A stretch of 64,000 nt of DNA from Pseudovirgaria hyperparasitica (Eukaryota > Ascomycota > Dothideomycetes > Acrospermales > Acrospermaceae), in NCBI RefSeq assembly GCF_010093815.1, contig NW_022985552.1, positions 1,827,827 through 1,891,826 of the forward strand, given 5' to 3'. This document shows, one piece after another, positions 44,747 to 56,453 of this stretch (its first letter is position 1; every line of letters begins with the position of its first letter). Position numbers and translations under genes: made by a program. A model generated the notes under the pieces. That model was given only the letters and a program-made list of their open reading frames with translations. It made no database searches and was not told where the DNA came from.

Positions 44747-47700
44747 TCAGCCCTCCATGAACGCCTTCCAATTCGTCTCCATCCTCTCTTTACCCAGCCC
44801 GACAAGGCCATCACCTTCTTTCCACGCTTCCCATCTTGCCATGCCGTACAAATGTCTCATCGTTGGCCTCCCGTGCGGGCAATTCCATGGTTTCTCAAGC
44901 TCGCCCATGTGCCTTACAATCCTCTCCATCTGGCTCGGTGTCATTGTCTTGCCAACCATTACACTGCTTCGGCATGCGCGCATGGCGAGCAAGCGACGCA
45001 CCTTTGCCGGGCGGGGTATCTCATTTCCGACCCTCTCGCTCAGCAGAACCAGTAACTCCTCGAGGTCGGCCGGGGTGAAGGTTACCTCACGACTCGTGGG
45101 AAGTGTTAGGAGGGAGCAGCGGCGACCAACGGGCAAGGTACCAGAGGTGTCGATGGATATCTGGAATCCGTTGGCGACGAGTGCTTGGGTGTTATTGTCG
45201 ATAATCTCTTCCTCAATAGCAGTGAGGCATAGGGGATGCGGATGGACGAGACGTTGCGGCGTGAGTATGGTGGCCTGTTGCAAACGCTCAAAGTTATATT
45301 TCTCATCGGACGCGTGTTGGTCGATGATGAAGAGCTCGTCGGCGAGAGTGTTGCCGCCAGGACGCATAGCAAGGATGAAGCCTAGGTTGAACTGGCCTAG
45401 TATGCGCATTCGATGGAAGTCGGACTTCGAGACTGTAAGGGATAGTTTCTCTTCTGCGTCGCTGTCGACGAAAAGGCCTTCTCCGCTGGGCTCTCTGGTG
45501 AGAGCCTGCTTCATTAGGTCTTGCTGCGTGGTCTCAATCTGGAGCAGCACGTGTTGTAGGTTTGAAAAGTCTATCGGTATCGTCTGGACGAGGCCAAGTG
45601 TGGAGAATTTCTTCGTTGGTCCTTTCAGCACTTTCGTGGCTCGCTTCAGATTATCCTGTGTTGGTTTCGCCATGGCTTGTTCTGCTTTGGCAATCAATGA
45701 GGCAACCCTAGCTTCTTCTCTCGCCTTCTTCTCACTTTCGTCAATGTATTCGTCATCAGAGTCGTTGTTTGGATTCGGTGCTTCGTTCACTTCAGATTCG
45801 CTGCCAGGCTGAGGGTCGACCTCATCATCGCTAACTTGTGTGTCTTCGTGAAGCCTAGCAGTAGAAGCAAGTAAGGAATCTTTGCTTGCCACAGTCAACC
45901 GAGAGTGGTCAAGATCAGTATCATCTTCTGTGTCACTTGCGACATTGTGGACTTCTTCGTCATCATAATCCTGTGAGTTGGGAAACCTGGCCCCAGGAGC
46001 GGCGAATTCGCGCAAGCTCTTGAACAGAAGAGGACTTCTAGTATCGCGACTGCCCGGCTGTCCCTTCGGAGTGTGTATCCTTCGTCGCTTGTATGGAGCA
46101 CTGCCCACTGTTGTCTCTATCGTTTCGCCCCCGATAGTAATTGTAGCTGTTTCCATTGGAGTGCGTTTAGGTCGCATGCGGTCGAAAGCAGATTGTACAG
46201 GTCCGGGAGTGGACAAGGTAGGTCTTTGCTTGATTGCCGGGATATCTTCCTCGTCAGAAGACGGCGGAGAAGAAGGGGACTTTGGTAATTCCATCATCTG
46301 CTTGGCATGCTGGCTAGCAATACGAGCATTGAAATCCAATACACGACGAGGAGCACTTTCCGGCGTCGCATCGTTATCATTAGTTGAAGGTAAATTATCA
46401 GAGCTTGATAGAGGCTGCTGCGGTCTCCCTACTTCATGGCTTCTGCCAGCTGACCATGATTTGGTTAGCCGTTCGGTTTCACTTAAAATGGTATTCTGTT
46501 CTGGTATGGGATTCCCTATCTTATTTCGAGTTTCGGAGTTTCTGCCCACGAATTTGTGAATGAGACTTGCAGCATTTATGGGTTGTTCAATTCCTGGTGA
46601 GGAGTTCTCTTGGAGGATTTCTTTAGTCGTGCCTGAAACATCTCTGTCTGCCCTCTCCAGGCCATCACGTATGTTCTCAACAGGAGAGTCGATGTCATAA
46701 TTTTCCGTTGAATCTCTGGGTATTACAGAAAGTGGCCTGAACGGAGGAAGCTTCCTTGCAGACAGTAATTGCGACTGCGGAACACTCTGATCATGAGATT
46801 CGAATAATTCGACAAGGGAGGCCTTCAGAGACTCCAATAATAATGTTTGGTCGTGTAGCATGATAGTTCGTTTATCCGGCGAAACATTGACATCGTAGGC
46901 GTTCGTATCCATGATAAAATTCGCAAAAATGAATGGAGATTGAGTAACATTATATGACTTGTACACCTCGTTGGCAGCCTTGGTGACCTGGGGCAAGCCA
47001 CATGGTCTTGAATTGACAAAAAACATTTGCCGATCAGGCGTCTGTCGGCCTTCCCCTACGACCGGTCGTGAGATATGGCCTACGACTTGAACCCGTCTCG
47101 AAGGATCATCTACCTGTGTTCCCCAATTTCGAGCGCTCTGCGTCGGTCCTTGGCCTGGTTGCATTTCCAGCTTCAAGTCCAAAGGGATGAGTGCAAGCAA
47201 GGTCTTTGCACCATAGACATTTGCAATGTTCTCCTTCGAAGTCGGATTGGCCTTGGTGGAGAACACAGTAGTCTTCTTGCTACATTCTGATGAGTAATAA
47301 TGTATATGCACTCTTCACGTCGACTTACCCTTTGGGCATTTGATTGCTCACAGAGAACTTGACTCCAGTGCTGATGCAGGCATACGCATGCAGTACTCCA
47401 AGAACCTTTCCGTATTCTCTCTTGATGTGTTTTTCCAGTTCTCTCTTCCTTACCGGCAAGTTATAAAATATGTTCGCCACAGAAACGATCGTGCCTTTCG
47501 TACTCGCCACTATCGATGTGTTCTTCAATTTCCCAGAGACCTCGAAGTCCAGCCTGGTTCCTTTCGGGCCATCGCTCGCTCTTGCGGTTACGACGTGGAA
47601 CTCAGCGAGTGCGCACAATGATGAGAGAGCTTCGCCACGAAACCCAAAGGTGGTCAGGCCAGATAGATCATCGTATGAGTTAAGTTTAGAAGTATGATGC

Positions 47701-47970
47701 TTCAGAGCGACGGATTCGAAATCTTCCGGCGCTATACCACCACCATTATCTTGAACTTCAATGGCATCCAAGCCTTGATTCTTGAATCGTATGTCTATGG
47801 AGGTAGCCCCTGCATCGAGACTATTTTCGATGAGCTCTTTGACAACCGAGCATAGGTCGACGATGACTTGGCCGGACTGAATCTGGTGGACCTGAAAGAT
47901 TGTCAGCGAGTCAATGCATACAGCACCATATACTGACAGATCTGCCCTCGATGGGCTTGATGGTGGCCAT
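44747..47970 (-). CDS. PMS1: DNA mismatch repair protein Pms1 (MutL homologue)
   Basis: Partner of Mlh1 in the MutL-alpha endonuclease acting after mismatch recognition in the nucleus. Three exons (47970-47938, 47891-47329, 47279-44747) joined by 46- and 49-bp introns give 1042 residues. Exon 1 encodes just MATIKPIEGRS, the canonical start. The GHKL ATPase has ELIENSLDAGA, VQDNGGGI and TFGFRGEALSSL. The middle is a long acidic linker. The C-terminal endonuclease motif DQHASDEKYNFE matches DQHA(X)2E(X)4E exactly, with ACRSSV and CPHGRPT metal-site motifs near the end, so nicking activity should be intact. Length and order fit fungal Pms1. Its 5' end is 200 bp from the L2HGDH stop codon, so its promoter is compact. 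Confidence 0.95.
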
Positions 47971-48170
47971 ATCAGCCCATGGTGTCGCTGAAGAAAGTAA
48001 GTCCAAATCATGACACGCTAGATGTCGCGTCTTGTTTCTTGCGACACGTCGCGCGATCACGTGCATATGAACAACGAGAAGTCAATAGTCATCCCATACC
48101 TCTTCAATAGACAACACATCGTCAGGAATAAATCGCAGTCTGTATATATTGTATCCACTTGCGACGATTA

Positions 48171-49422
48171 TCAGTACAAGATATCATTGACCTCTTCGCC
48201 GATCGCTAAGCAACTTGTCAACCCCGGACTCTCGATACCCAAAAGATTTATGAACCCTTCAAAGCCATCCTCTTTCTTGATATAAAAGTCTTGGAAACCC
48301 TGTCCGCTGGTCACGGCACCAAGCTTACCCAACTTCGGTCGTATGCCAGCATAGTCCAGCCCAATTGCACTGCTATCTATGCTGGGTAGATAGGACTTGA
48401 TATCGTCAATCGCTTCTTCAAGCCTATCGCTGTTCACAGACAGATCAGTCGGATCATCTACCCATTCTACGTCCGGTCCAAATCGTATTCTACCCGACAT
48501 GTCCAAAGTTAGATGTGTGCCTAGACCACCATGACCAGGCACAGGAGCCGGATAGACTAATATGCTCGGCCTCGGTTTCGATAGCGAGTAGGAGAAGTAA
48601 GACCCTTTCGCATAGTATGGTTTGATCTGCCTATGGGATGGTAGTATCATGTTCGAAATATGGATCGCACCGAGACCTGCAGAATTGACCAGGGTCTCGA
48701 CGGTAACAGAACTTTGCTCGCCGGTCTTCCTATCCTTGGTCCATAAAGTCCAGCCTCCTGCTCCTTTGTCGATCGGCTCTACGGATTCGACCGCGGCGTT
48801 GAAGGCACAAATCCCGTTGTTTTCCTCGTAGTCGCCTTGTAAGAATTGCATCAGCCCATGGCTATCTACTATTCCTGTAGTTGTGCTTTCCAGCACTCCA
48901 GCTTGCGCCCGAATGTCTGGTTCTCGTCGCTTGACCTCGTCGGGCGACACAAAGTGCGTGGGAACTCCAATAGTTCGCGCGAAGTCGTGCACCTTTTCGA
49001 TGGCAGCCATTTGCGCGTCGTCTTGTGCAACGATCCATTTACCGCAATTGTTATGGGCTATACTGTTTTTCTTGCAGAGGTCATACATCATCTGCTTCCC
49101 CTTGAGACACAGCTTCGTCTTCATGGAGTCCTCGCCATAGTAAAGTCCCGCATGAATCACCTGATCCAATCAGCATGATGCCCGAGCATGGCTGTCAAGA
49201 CTCTACCTCGGAGTTCCGACTGCTAGTCTCGTTGCCGAAATGACCATGCCTCTCGATAAGAATCGTGGAGGCCCCTTGTCTTGACTGAAGTCGCCTCGCG
49301 ATTGAAAGTCCTACAACACCAGCACCAATAACGGCATGAGTGAAGTCCGCGGAGCGAATCGTCGTCGTAGAAAACGCTCGCTTGTAGCGCGCTGCGCATT
49401 TAATTGTCGAGCGGCTGAACAT
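48171..49422 (-). CDS. L-2-hydroxyglutarate dehydrogenase, mitochondrial
   Basis: FAD-linked enzyme that returns L-2-hydroxyglutarate to 2-oxoglutarate. Two exons (49422-49207, 49160-48171) around a 46-bp intron give 401 residues. The N-terminus [20 protein letters not shown] is a typical mitochondrial presequence rich in Arg and Ser without acids. The FAD motif [11 protein letters not shown] starts at 33. The family blocks [15 protein letters not shown] (spanning the intron), [25 protein letters not shown] and [14 protein letters not shown] are present, and [15 protein letters not shown] closes the FAD site. This set separates it from other DAO-family oxidoreductases. It is in tandem with PMS1 on the same strand; no functional link is evident. 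Confidence 0.92.
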
Positions 49423-50795
49423 TTGGGGATTTTAGAAGCAGAGCACTTCTTCCCTGGTCGCGAACGAGACTGAGATCCTTTGCGCCCCGCAGAAGCACGC
49501 CTTATTGTACGCCCGCGCTGTTTGGTGTCACGTCCGCGAGTTGGGTGTATCGATCAACATCAAATTTGCTTCTTGCTACAGTCTCAGGTTAAAATTTAAA
49601 TTCGACGGGATCTGATGAAGCAAACAATTAACTGGCGAGCGACGAGGAGACAATGGAAGTCGTCGTCTCAATGGATTACGACTAGTGTCAAGATCTACGT
49701 CATGGCGCCAGTCCGATTCATGCTCGAGCTATCCCTCAGAACTTAAAGCAATTACAAGTGTCTGTACTCAGCCGAATTTCGGTGTTGAGTCTGTGACGCG
49801 CAACTTGTAATCTTGGCAACTGCTTGTTCTGAGTTAATACTCCCTTCCCTATACGTACTAGTTGCATCCATCTGCGCAAGCACCTAGGAGCCACCTTAGC
49901 ATGTTCCAACACATCGTTTCTCACTGCTAGATCCGAAAGCTTCAAGCGTGTATCATCACCTACAGCGGCTGTCCGCTAGCATGTCGAACGACGCTTCATC
50001 TCCTGGTGCGAAGAATTCAAGCTTTTGGCTTGGATGATCCTGGAGACCTCCTATTCCGCCCAGGCTCTCAACTCTGCATTGCCTTCATTCTCCAAAGCCA
50101 AACCTGTCCAGTGTTCAGGTCAGTTCCAGAATTTTAGGCCCTCAGGTCTAAAATTTCTTTTGTTACGCGCATCCGTGGACGAAAAGAAAAAGGAAAGCTT
50201 ATCGAATGGCAGGTTGTTTGTAACTACGATAGACAACGCCAAGCATGCAATTGTCCGGATGTCCGCATAGTTGATCCATATAACGCATGTCCGCTCGCAG
50301 AACGATTGGTGCCCGATTCATCCGTACCTGACAACAACGGGCGCTACGGACAATCGATTGAAGATATCGGACTCCTTTCCAATCGACCCAGTCATGGTAT
50401 CAGATAAACCTCGTTGGCCCCTCACTCAGCCCAACGAGAAAGTGAACCATGGCTCGATACAGATACGCTTTCGCTGTGTTGTGCCTATCATGGACTAGTA
50501 TTACACCTTCTCGGCGTCTGCTTGTCGCCATGATGCAAAATGAGTGCCTTCTTTAACGAATGGACATGCTTCTGTAGATAGGCCAATGCTCCCCTTGTTA
50601 TTTGTGTAGTCCGATGCCGTGTTGACCGCCTTTCCGGTAATCTAGACCTTATCTGTTTTGTCAGTTGTATGAATGTCGTCGCTGCTGCATATATGTAATG
50701 ATAGTGTATGGCCTCGCAGGGCTGTCGATATATCCACTTCACGCCCACAAGTTCGCGTCTCACCGCTTCTCCACAACACACAAGGGTCAACCAAC
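49423..50795. promoter_or_regulatory. Divergent intergenic region
   Basis: A 1.4-kb region between L2HGDH (-) and the rhodopsin-domain gene (+). It should hold both promoters. Open frames here are short and unsupported. No repeat or RNA gene was seen. Confidence 0.35.
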
Positions 50796-52013
50796 ATGTC
50801 GGATCCAGATGACAAGACTGTGGTAATCGCCAGCATTGCTTTGACTGCTGTTTCTTTTGTTTTCATCTCATTGCGACTCTATACTCGATTCTTCGTTGCC
50901 CGCGATGCCGGTGTTGCAGAGGCTTTCATCGCCATTGCGATGGTATGCAATACTCCAACGATGATCAAGGAAAGGAAGTGCTGACTTAGGGCAGGGATCC
51001 AATGTCTCAATGTGTGTTCTAATTGTGAAAGGTAAGCATGCTTAAACCCACGATTACGCAGAGCTAACCCTTCATACAGTCTCGATACTCAGCTTCGAGA
51101 ATGATCGAACATATAATCTTGATAGAACAAGGATACTGAAGGTACAACTCTCGTAGGAGCACAACAACAGTGGCTGGACTGACTGATCACAATAGCTCCT
51201 ATGGGCTGGTATCATAAGCTACAACCTCGGTGTTGGAACTGTTAAGATCTCAATCCTCTTACAATACCTACGAATATTCGCAACTACTTCTTTCCGCATC
51301 ATCTCGTGGTTGATTCTTGTAATCACAAGTACATTTATATTCTGGTCCGTGTTCAGCACGATCTTCAATTGCCACCCAATTACCGACTTCTGGAGAGAAG
51401 TTCCTCCTGCCGGTGCATGTCTGAATACATCAGAGGTGTGGCTCGCGAACTCGATCGTCAACCTAGCTCTCAACCTCACCATCCTGATTTTGCCAATTAC
51501 AGACTTCTTCAGGATGAGAACACTGAAACGACAAAAGGCATTACTTATGCTCCTGTTCGGGCTTGGCCTCTCGTAAGTTCCCTTTCCTCTATCTCGCCCT
51601 TCAGTCGAAATGCTCCCTAACACCTACAAAGTATAATCATAATATCAGCCGTCCGCCTGCACTACACTCTCTCCACCACACGCGCGACCCTGAACACAAA
51701 TACGACCCTCCCTTTGACATCCACACTTGAACTCTCCCTCGGCATAATCCTTTCCTCCACACTCTCCCTACGCTCCCTCACAATCCGTTTCTTTCCTGAT
51801 CTTTTCGGCCCACCATCCTGCCCCAGCCCCGTGCCCTCGCACATCTCAAACTACCTATCCCATTTCCCCGGCCGCCACGATCGAGAGTCGCACTACTACC
51901 ACCATAATCCCCATTACTACAACGACTCGCTGTCCGAGCTTGCTAGGCCTCCAGGCCGCGACGTCGAACTCCTAGCCGAGGCTAAGATCACGGCTTGTGC
52001 GACGGCCGAATGA
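50796..52013 (+). CDS. Fungal rhodopsin-domain (Pth11-like) integral membrane protein
   Basis: Seven-span membrane protein of the fungal rhodopsin-domain family (PTH11-like), possibly a receptor; ligand unknown. Five exons (50796-50942, 50995-51031, 51080-51141, 51196-51572, 51632-52013) give 334 residues. The first span follows MSDPDDKTVVIASIALTAVS. The family block KLLWAGIISYNLGVGTVKIS, the Cys-bearing loop (FNCHPITDFW and GACLNTSE) and span pairs LALNLTILILPI and LLMLLFGLGLS are typical. The C-terminal tail is hydrophilic. The frame stops at a TGA (52011-52013). Just beyond it the same frame is open for 71 more codons to 52229 with tail-like sequence, suggesting that the stop is recent, a sequencing error or read through. 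Confidence 0.85.
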
Positions 52014-52859
52014 GCTGGTGCGAATATGCGGCCCAGTGAGGAGGATGGCGAGATTAGTGTTGTCACGAGCATTAAACAAACTAGCGAAGAGAGAGACTGG
52101 GAGTGGGGACGTAGCACGATGAGTGTGGGCAGCATGAATCACATAGGTAGCCTGGGGACAATCGAAGAGACATGCGAGATATGGTTGGACGATAAGAGTA
52201 TCCACAGCTTTGGTATGAGATCGACTTAGTCTTGGATTGGAGAGATGGATATAAAAATGTGCGGAGCTGTGGAAGTATAATTTAGCCGACACAACTTCGG
52301 GTTTTTCGGGGGGTTATGGAAGCGGATGTTGATACCCCAGAATTAGCATTTCTTCTTGCGTGCGGGTATTGACACGTATGTGTGGGCTCTCCACGTTGTA
52401 GGAACCCTTTATATATATATTCTCTGTTCCTCAAATAGTCAATATATCTATACTCTTAACACACCGGAATAATTCCCGAAGGACATGCCATTTAAAAGAA
52501 ACCATACTGTTCTGCCACCCAAGTCCCCGGGAACTCATATTGTGCATGCAACCCTTCACTATCAAGCCATCTGACCTCTATGGAACAAGCTGTCATATAT
52601 AGATAACAGGGTGTATGACGTAACGAGGAATGGTATACAAAATCTGTGGAATGAACTGTTCGCTCTACCTTGCTATACCATGGTTCACTTGTCTCGCCGA
52701 CCTAGAGCCTTCCCACCAATTTGGCGACCCTTGATTAACCCATCACAACCACGATATCCGCAAGCTACGCTTTGTCAGAAAAGTGTAGTATTCTATGTAC
52801 AAAATCTAGAAAACGTGTGCATGCCAAATCATGTATTTTCATAGGCGTCATTCGAATGT
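52014..52859. other. 3' flank of rhodopsin-domain gene and convergent intergenic region
   Basis: The first 216 bases are an in-frame open extension of the preceding gene (described under it). The rest is noncoding-looking, with a short TA run near 52412-52421. It lies between convergent genes. Confidence 0.4.
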
Positions 52860-54247
52860 CTACAACTGCTCGTTGACGAACAAGCCAGCCATGCCCTGTC
52901 CCGTACCAATACACATGCTCGTCAAGAGCACCTTCTTTTTTGTCCGCCTGGCCTCGCTCAATCCAGTAACAACCTGACGAGCTCCTGTACAGCCGAGCGG
53001 GTGGCCAAGCGCAATTGCACCCCCACGGGGGTTTAACTTCTCTGCTGGGATATTGAGCGTTTGTTGGCAGTATACCGCCATACTTGCGAATGCCTCATTG
53101 ATCTCAACAATATCGATATCGTCGAGGGTTACGTTAAATTTCTTAAGTAGTTTAGGAATGGCGACAGATGGGCCGATACCCATGATGCGTGGTGGCAGAC
53201 CGGCAACGGTGGCACCACAAAATTTGGCCAAGATTGGTTGGCCGAGCTCTTGGGCACGCGAGCGCTTCATGAGCAGCACGGCGGCGGCGCCGTCAGTAAC
53301 TTGTGAGCTGTTACCTCCTGTAGACTTGTCACCGTATTCCTTGAAAGCGGGACGAATCTTTGAGAGACCCTCGTAAGTGGTGCCATAACGGGGACCTTCA
53401 TCCTTGGTGAGAGTCACAGTGTGCATCTCACCGGTCTTGGGGTCCTTGATCTGTGTTTGGATCGGGGCGATCTCATCGTCGAACCAGCCGGCCTTTTGGG
53501 CAACTTCGGCTTTACGGTAGGACTCAGTTGCGTAACGATCTTGCATCTCACGGGAGATGTTGAAGTCGCGGCCGACGTTCTCAGAGGTAGCTCCCATGGG
53601 CAGCATGCAGTCTTTTGCATCTTGCGTGGTGAGGACCTCTGGGTCAAAGGGTCGCTCGAGACGATCACCACCTGTGGTCATGGACTCCGCACCGATCGCA
53701 AGACCAATGTCAATGCTGCCGTTGCTGATCTGGTTGGCGATGTCCTGAATGGCCTTCAGGCCGGAGGAGCAGAAGCGATTGCATGAGGAGGCGGAGGTAG
53801 TGACAGGGAACCCGGCGGCGAGGGAAGCGGCACGGCAATAATATGCAGCTTTAGCATCTGAGACCTATAGATCACAGGTATGTTAGAGACAATGTCATGT
53901 TTGCGCCGGGGCAGTACATCTTACGTTTCCAAGGCAGATATCTTCAACGAGAGCCGGGTCAAGGTTAGAGCGCTTGTTCACTTCCTTCATCAGCTTGACG
54001 ACAATAGCTTCGAGAACGGTATCCTTGAAACCACCCTTACCACCCTTGGCGAGGGGAGTACGGATAGCAAGTGTTACAACGATATCATCGGGATTCTTGG
54101 TGGTGCTGTAAAGGTCAAATTAGCCAGCTGGTCCTCCATAGTACCCGCATGCTCTGGTGATGGTGTCAAGGAGACTTACAGAGCTGAGAGACCGCTCTTG
54201 AGAGGATTCAGGTGGGTGATGATGGAGCTCAGGCGTTCGGTGGCCAT
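52860..54247 (-). CDS. POT1: Peroxisomal 3-ketoacyl-CoA thiolase
   Basis: Last step of peroxisomal beta-oxidation: cleaves 3-ketoacyl-CoA with CoA to acetyl-CoA and a shortened acyl-CoA. Three exons (54247-54180, 54105-53925, 53864-52860) give 417 residues. The N-terminus MATERLSSIITHL contains RLSSIITHL (5-13), a good match to the PTS2 consensus R-L-x5-H-L, as in yeast Pot1. The nucleophilic Cys is in NRFCSSGLKA (Cys115). GGAIALGHPLGCTGAR carries the active-site His and SMCIGTGQGMAG the second Cys. NEAFAS is present. PTS2 and full catalytic set separate it from cytosolic or mitochondrial acetyl-CoA acetyltransferases. A CCTCGG hexamer lies 139 bp upstream of the ATG. Confidence 0.95.
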
Positions 54248-54922
54248 GTTGAGGAGAGTGAGTCAAGGATGCAATGAAGACGATGTGTAGGCCTGGCAAG
54301 TTAGAGTATTGTGAAGAATCAGAAGCGGCGTCGAATGTAGAGAGAGGTTGAGATTGCTGGTAAGTATGAGCTTTCCCCGCAAGTGCCTCGGTTCGAAAGA
54401 GCAGTCGGCATCTGAGGCGGCTCTACCTAGTCCCGCGTCCCAACGAGTGCCGCCGCCAACCGCGGCACGTGTACTGAGAAGCTGCCTTGCTGCCTTGCTG
54501 CCTTGCTCCAGCTGTTGCAACACCGAGACCTGGAGTGGGCAAAAAAGTGGTTTAGAGTGCCAGAGTGACGTCATTTACAAAACATTCAACAAACCAATCA
54601 ATGCCAAGGTTTTTCTATTCACTCATCATTTGAACTAATGAACGTTGACTATTGATGTAACATGCTGTGTTCCCACGACTCAGCACTGAGACACCCTCTA
54701 CTAGGCTTATGTTGACTAATAATATTAGGCTAATTCACTGGTATGGCCATTCCTGCTCTGTATATTCCGTGTTCTGTGTGTTGTCTTCTCCGCCACTTCT
54801 CAGGTTCCTACTGCTAACCTAACATGACCTTACCTTACCCACGTAGTCCACCCACGCATGCGATGTGATTGCACACGCCTCGATCCTTTCCGTATATAAC
54901 CACCATCCTCCCGCCTCCTCGT
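54248..54922. promoter_or_regulatory. Divergent promoter region, thiolase / BTB gene
   Basis: This 675-bp region carries CCTCGG at 54386-54391, the hexamer bound by FarA/FarB-type fatty-acid regulators in Aspergillus. It also has a GGCACGTGT E-box near 54463-54471 and a CCAAT near 54593-54597. It should drive both the beta-oxidation gene and the BTB gene. Regulation by fatty acids is inferred. Confidence 0.5.
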
Positions 54923-56453
54923 ATGGCCGCCTGGCAACATCGTCTCATCTACTTTCGCGACTTCGCATATCCTTCCCAACCTCACCGCTCTCGAATGCCA
55001 AACTCAGACATCGGCGACGCGCCTGCTGGCTCGTTTGCAGCGTACGTAAATGGCTCCGTTACTACTCTACCTACTCCTCCTTTAGATCCTTTGGATAGAA
55101 TACACAAAACTGCCCTGGTGGCGGAGGAGTTGGGTGCTGAATCTGGCTCCGACAGTGAGCAAGGTTCCAAGTCGTCTTCGCGACGCTCCTCGTCCGATTC
55201 GACTCGAAGACATTCTCACTCTCGACCGACCCTCGCTCATCGCATCTACACTCAGAACCTCCGCGTTCAAGCAAATGCTAAATCCCTCCGCGCCAGGCTC
55301 CTCTCCGGTCCTTTGGTCGATATCTATGTTGGTCACTCCAAGAAACACTGGTCGCTGCACCGAAATCTCCTCTGCCATCACTCCGAATACCTTACACATG
55401 AGCTTCTACCTACCAGTGAGAACGAAGATCCCGAATCAAGCATAGACCTGCCAGACGACGATCCATCCGGTTTTGAGCTGTTGGTCAAGTGGTTATACCA
55501 AGGAAAGCTTGACGATGTCTCTAACATATCTGATCCATACCAGCAGTATGACTATGCTGTGGCTTGCCATGCCCTCTGGCTGATATGTGATCGTTTTGAC
55601 ATGCCACAACTGAAGAACCTAGCAATCGATCAATTCCGCCAGGGCCTGTATGAAGCCGAACTCGTACCCGACGCTGAAGAAATCAACTTCATCTACCGCA
55701 AATCTAAAAAGGGCTCTCCATTTCGACGCCTAATGACCAAGATTGCTGCCAGACAAATTATGGATCCTCATGCGAACAAGGATGCCACATCCTACCTGTC
55801 TTGCTTTCGAGATGATCCTGAATTCGCTGTAGAGCTCGTCAATACTATTAAGAATGATTCCGGTGGTATGCTCTTTGAAGATCCCACGGAGAGCGGCGAT
55901 GCGTGTATCTACCATGATCACCATGATAGTCCGGATTGTCATCAGAAAGGGAAGCCCCGCACAGGTACCTGAAAGCTATTCTTCACTTCAGTTATGGTTC
56001 TGGTCTATGCCCACTGGCTTATCTTGCTCATCACCCTGTTTTTACTTGCGGCTTGTTAATCGATGGCCTAACTCCAGTTCTTTCAAAGGGACCCAGGTCG
56101 CCACCTCCGTCAAACCTGTTTTCAAAACCAACTTCCACATCCCGCGTAATACACCCGTCCCACCAACTCAGCCAGACACCATTACTACAAAGCCAGATAA
56201 TGCAACTCCCAAACTTAACGACCTTGAACGGGATCGAACCGGTGGTACCTCCGATACCACTTCGGACCCCGCCAACATATTTCTCCCCATATATTCAGGG
56301 GACTCTCCGCAAGACGTCATTGACATCGACAGCGTCAGTCTCGCTCCTGAACCTGAACGTAGGTCAGTCACATTCGCCCGGTCTCCAAAGCGCAATCCTA
56401 CGCCGCCGAAGCTCAGGCGCAGAAAGACTGATGGTGTCAAGGCGGTCGCCTAG
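54923..56453 (+). CDS. BTB/POZ-domain protein
   Basis: Function unknown; BTB domains mediate oligomerisation and recruitment to Cul3 ubiquitin ligases. Exons 54923-55964 and 56089-56453 join across a 124-bp intron, giving 468 residues. A Ser/Arg-rich N-terminus precedes the BTB fold (GPLVDIYVG, WSLHRNLLCHHSEYLTHEL, IDLPDDDPSGFELLVKWLYQ) and a helical BACK-like stretch (YAVACHALWLICDRFDMPQL, LAIDQFRQGL). The C-terminal exon is disordered, Pro/Thr-rich and ends with a basic patch (PPKLRRRKTDG). Without splicing the frame stops at 55972 after a short read-in. The acceptor (TTTCAAAG) is ordinary but the intron is long for this window, so the second exon is less certain. ATG 54995 is an alternative start. 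Confidence 0.75.
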
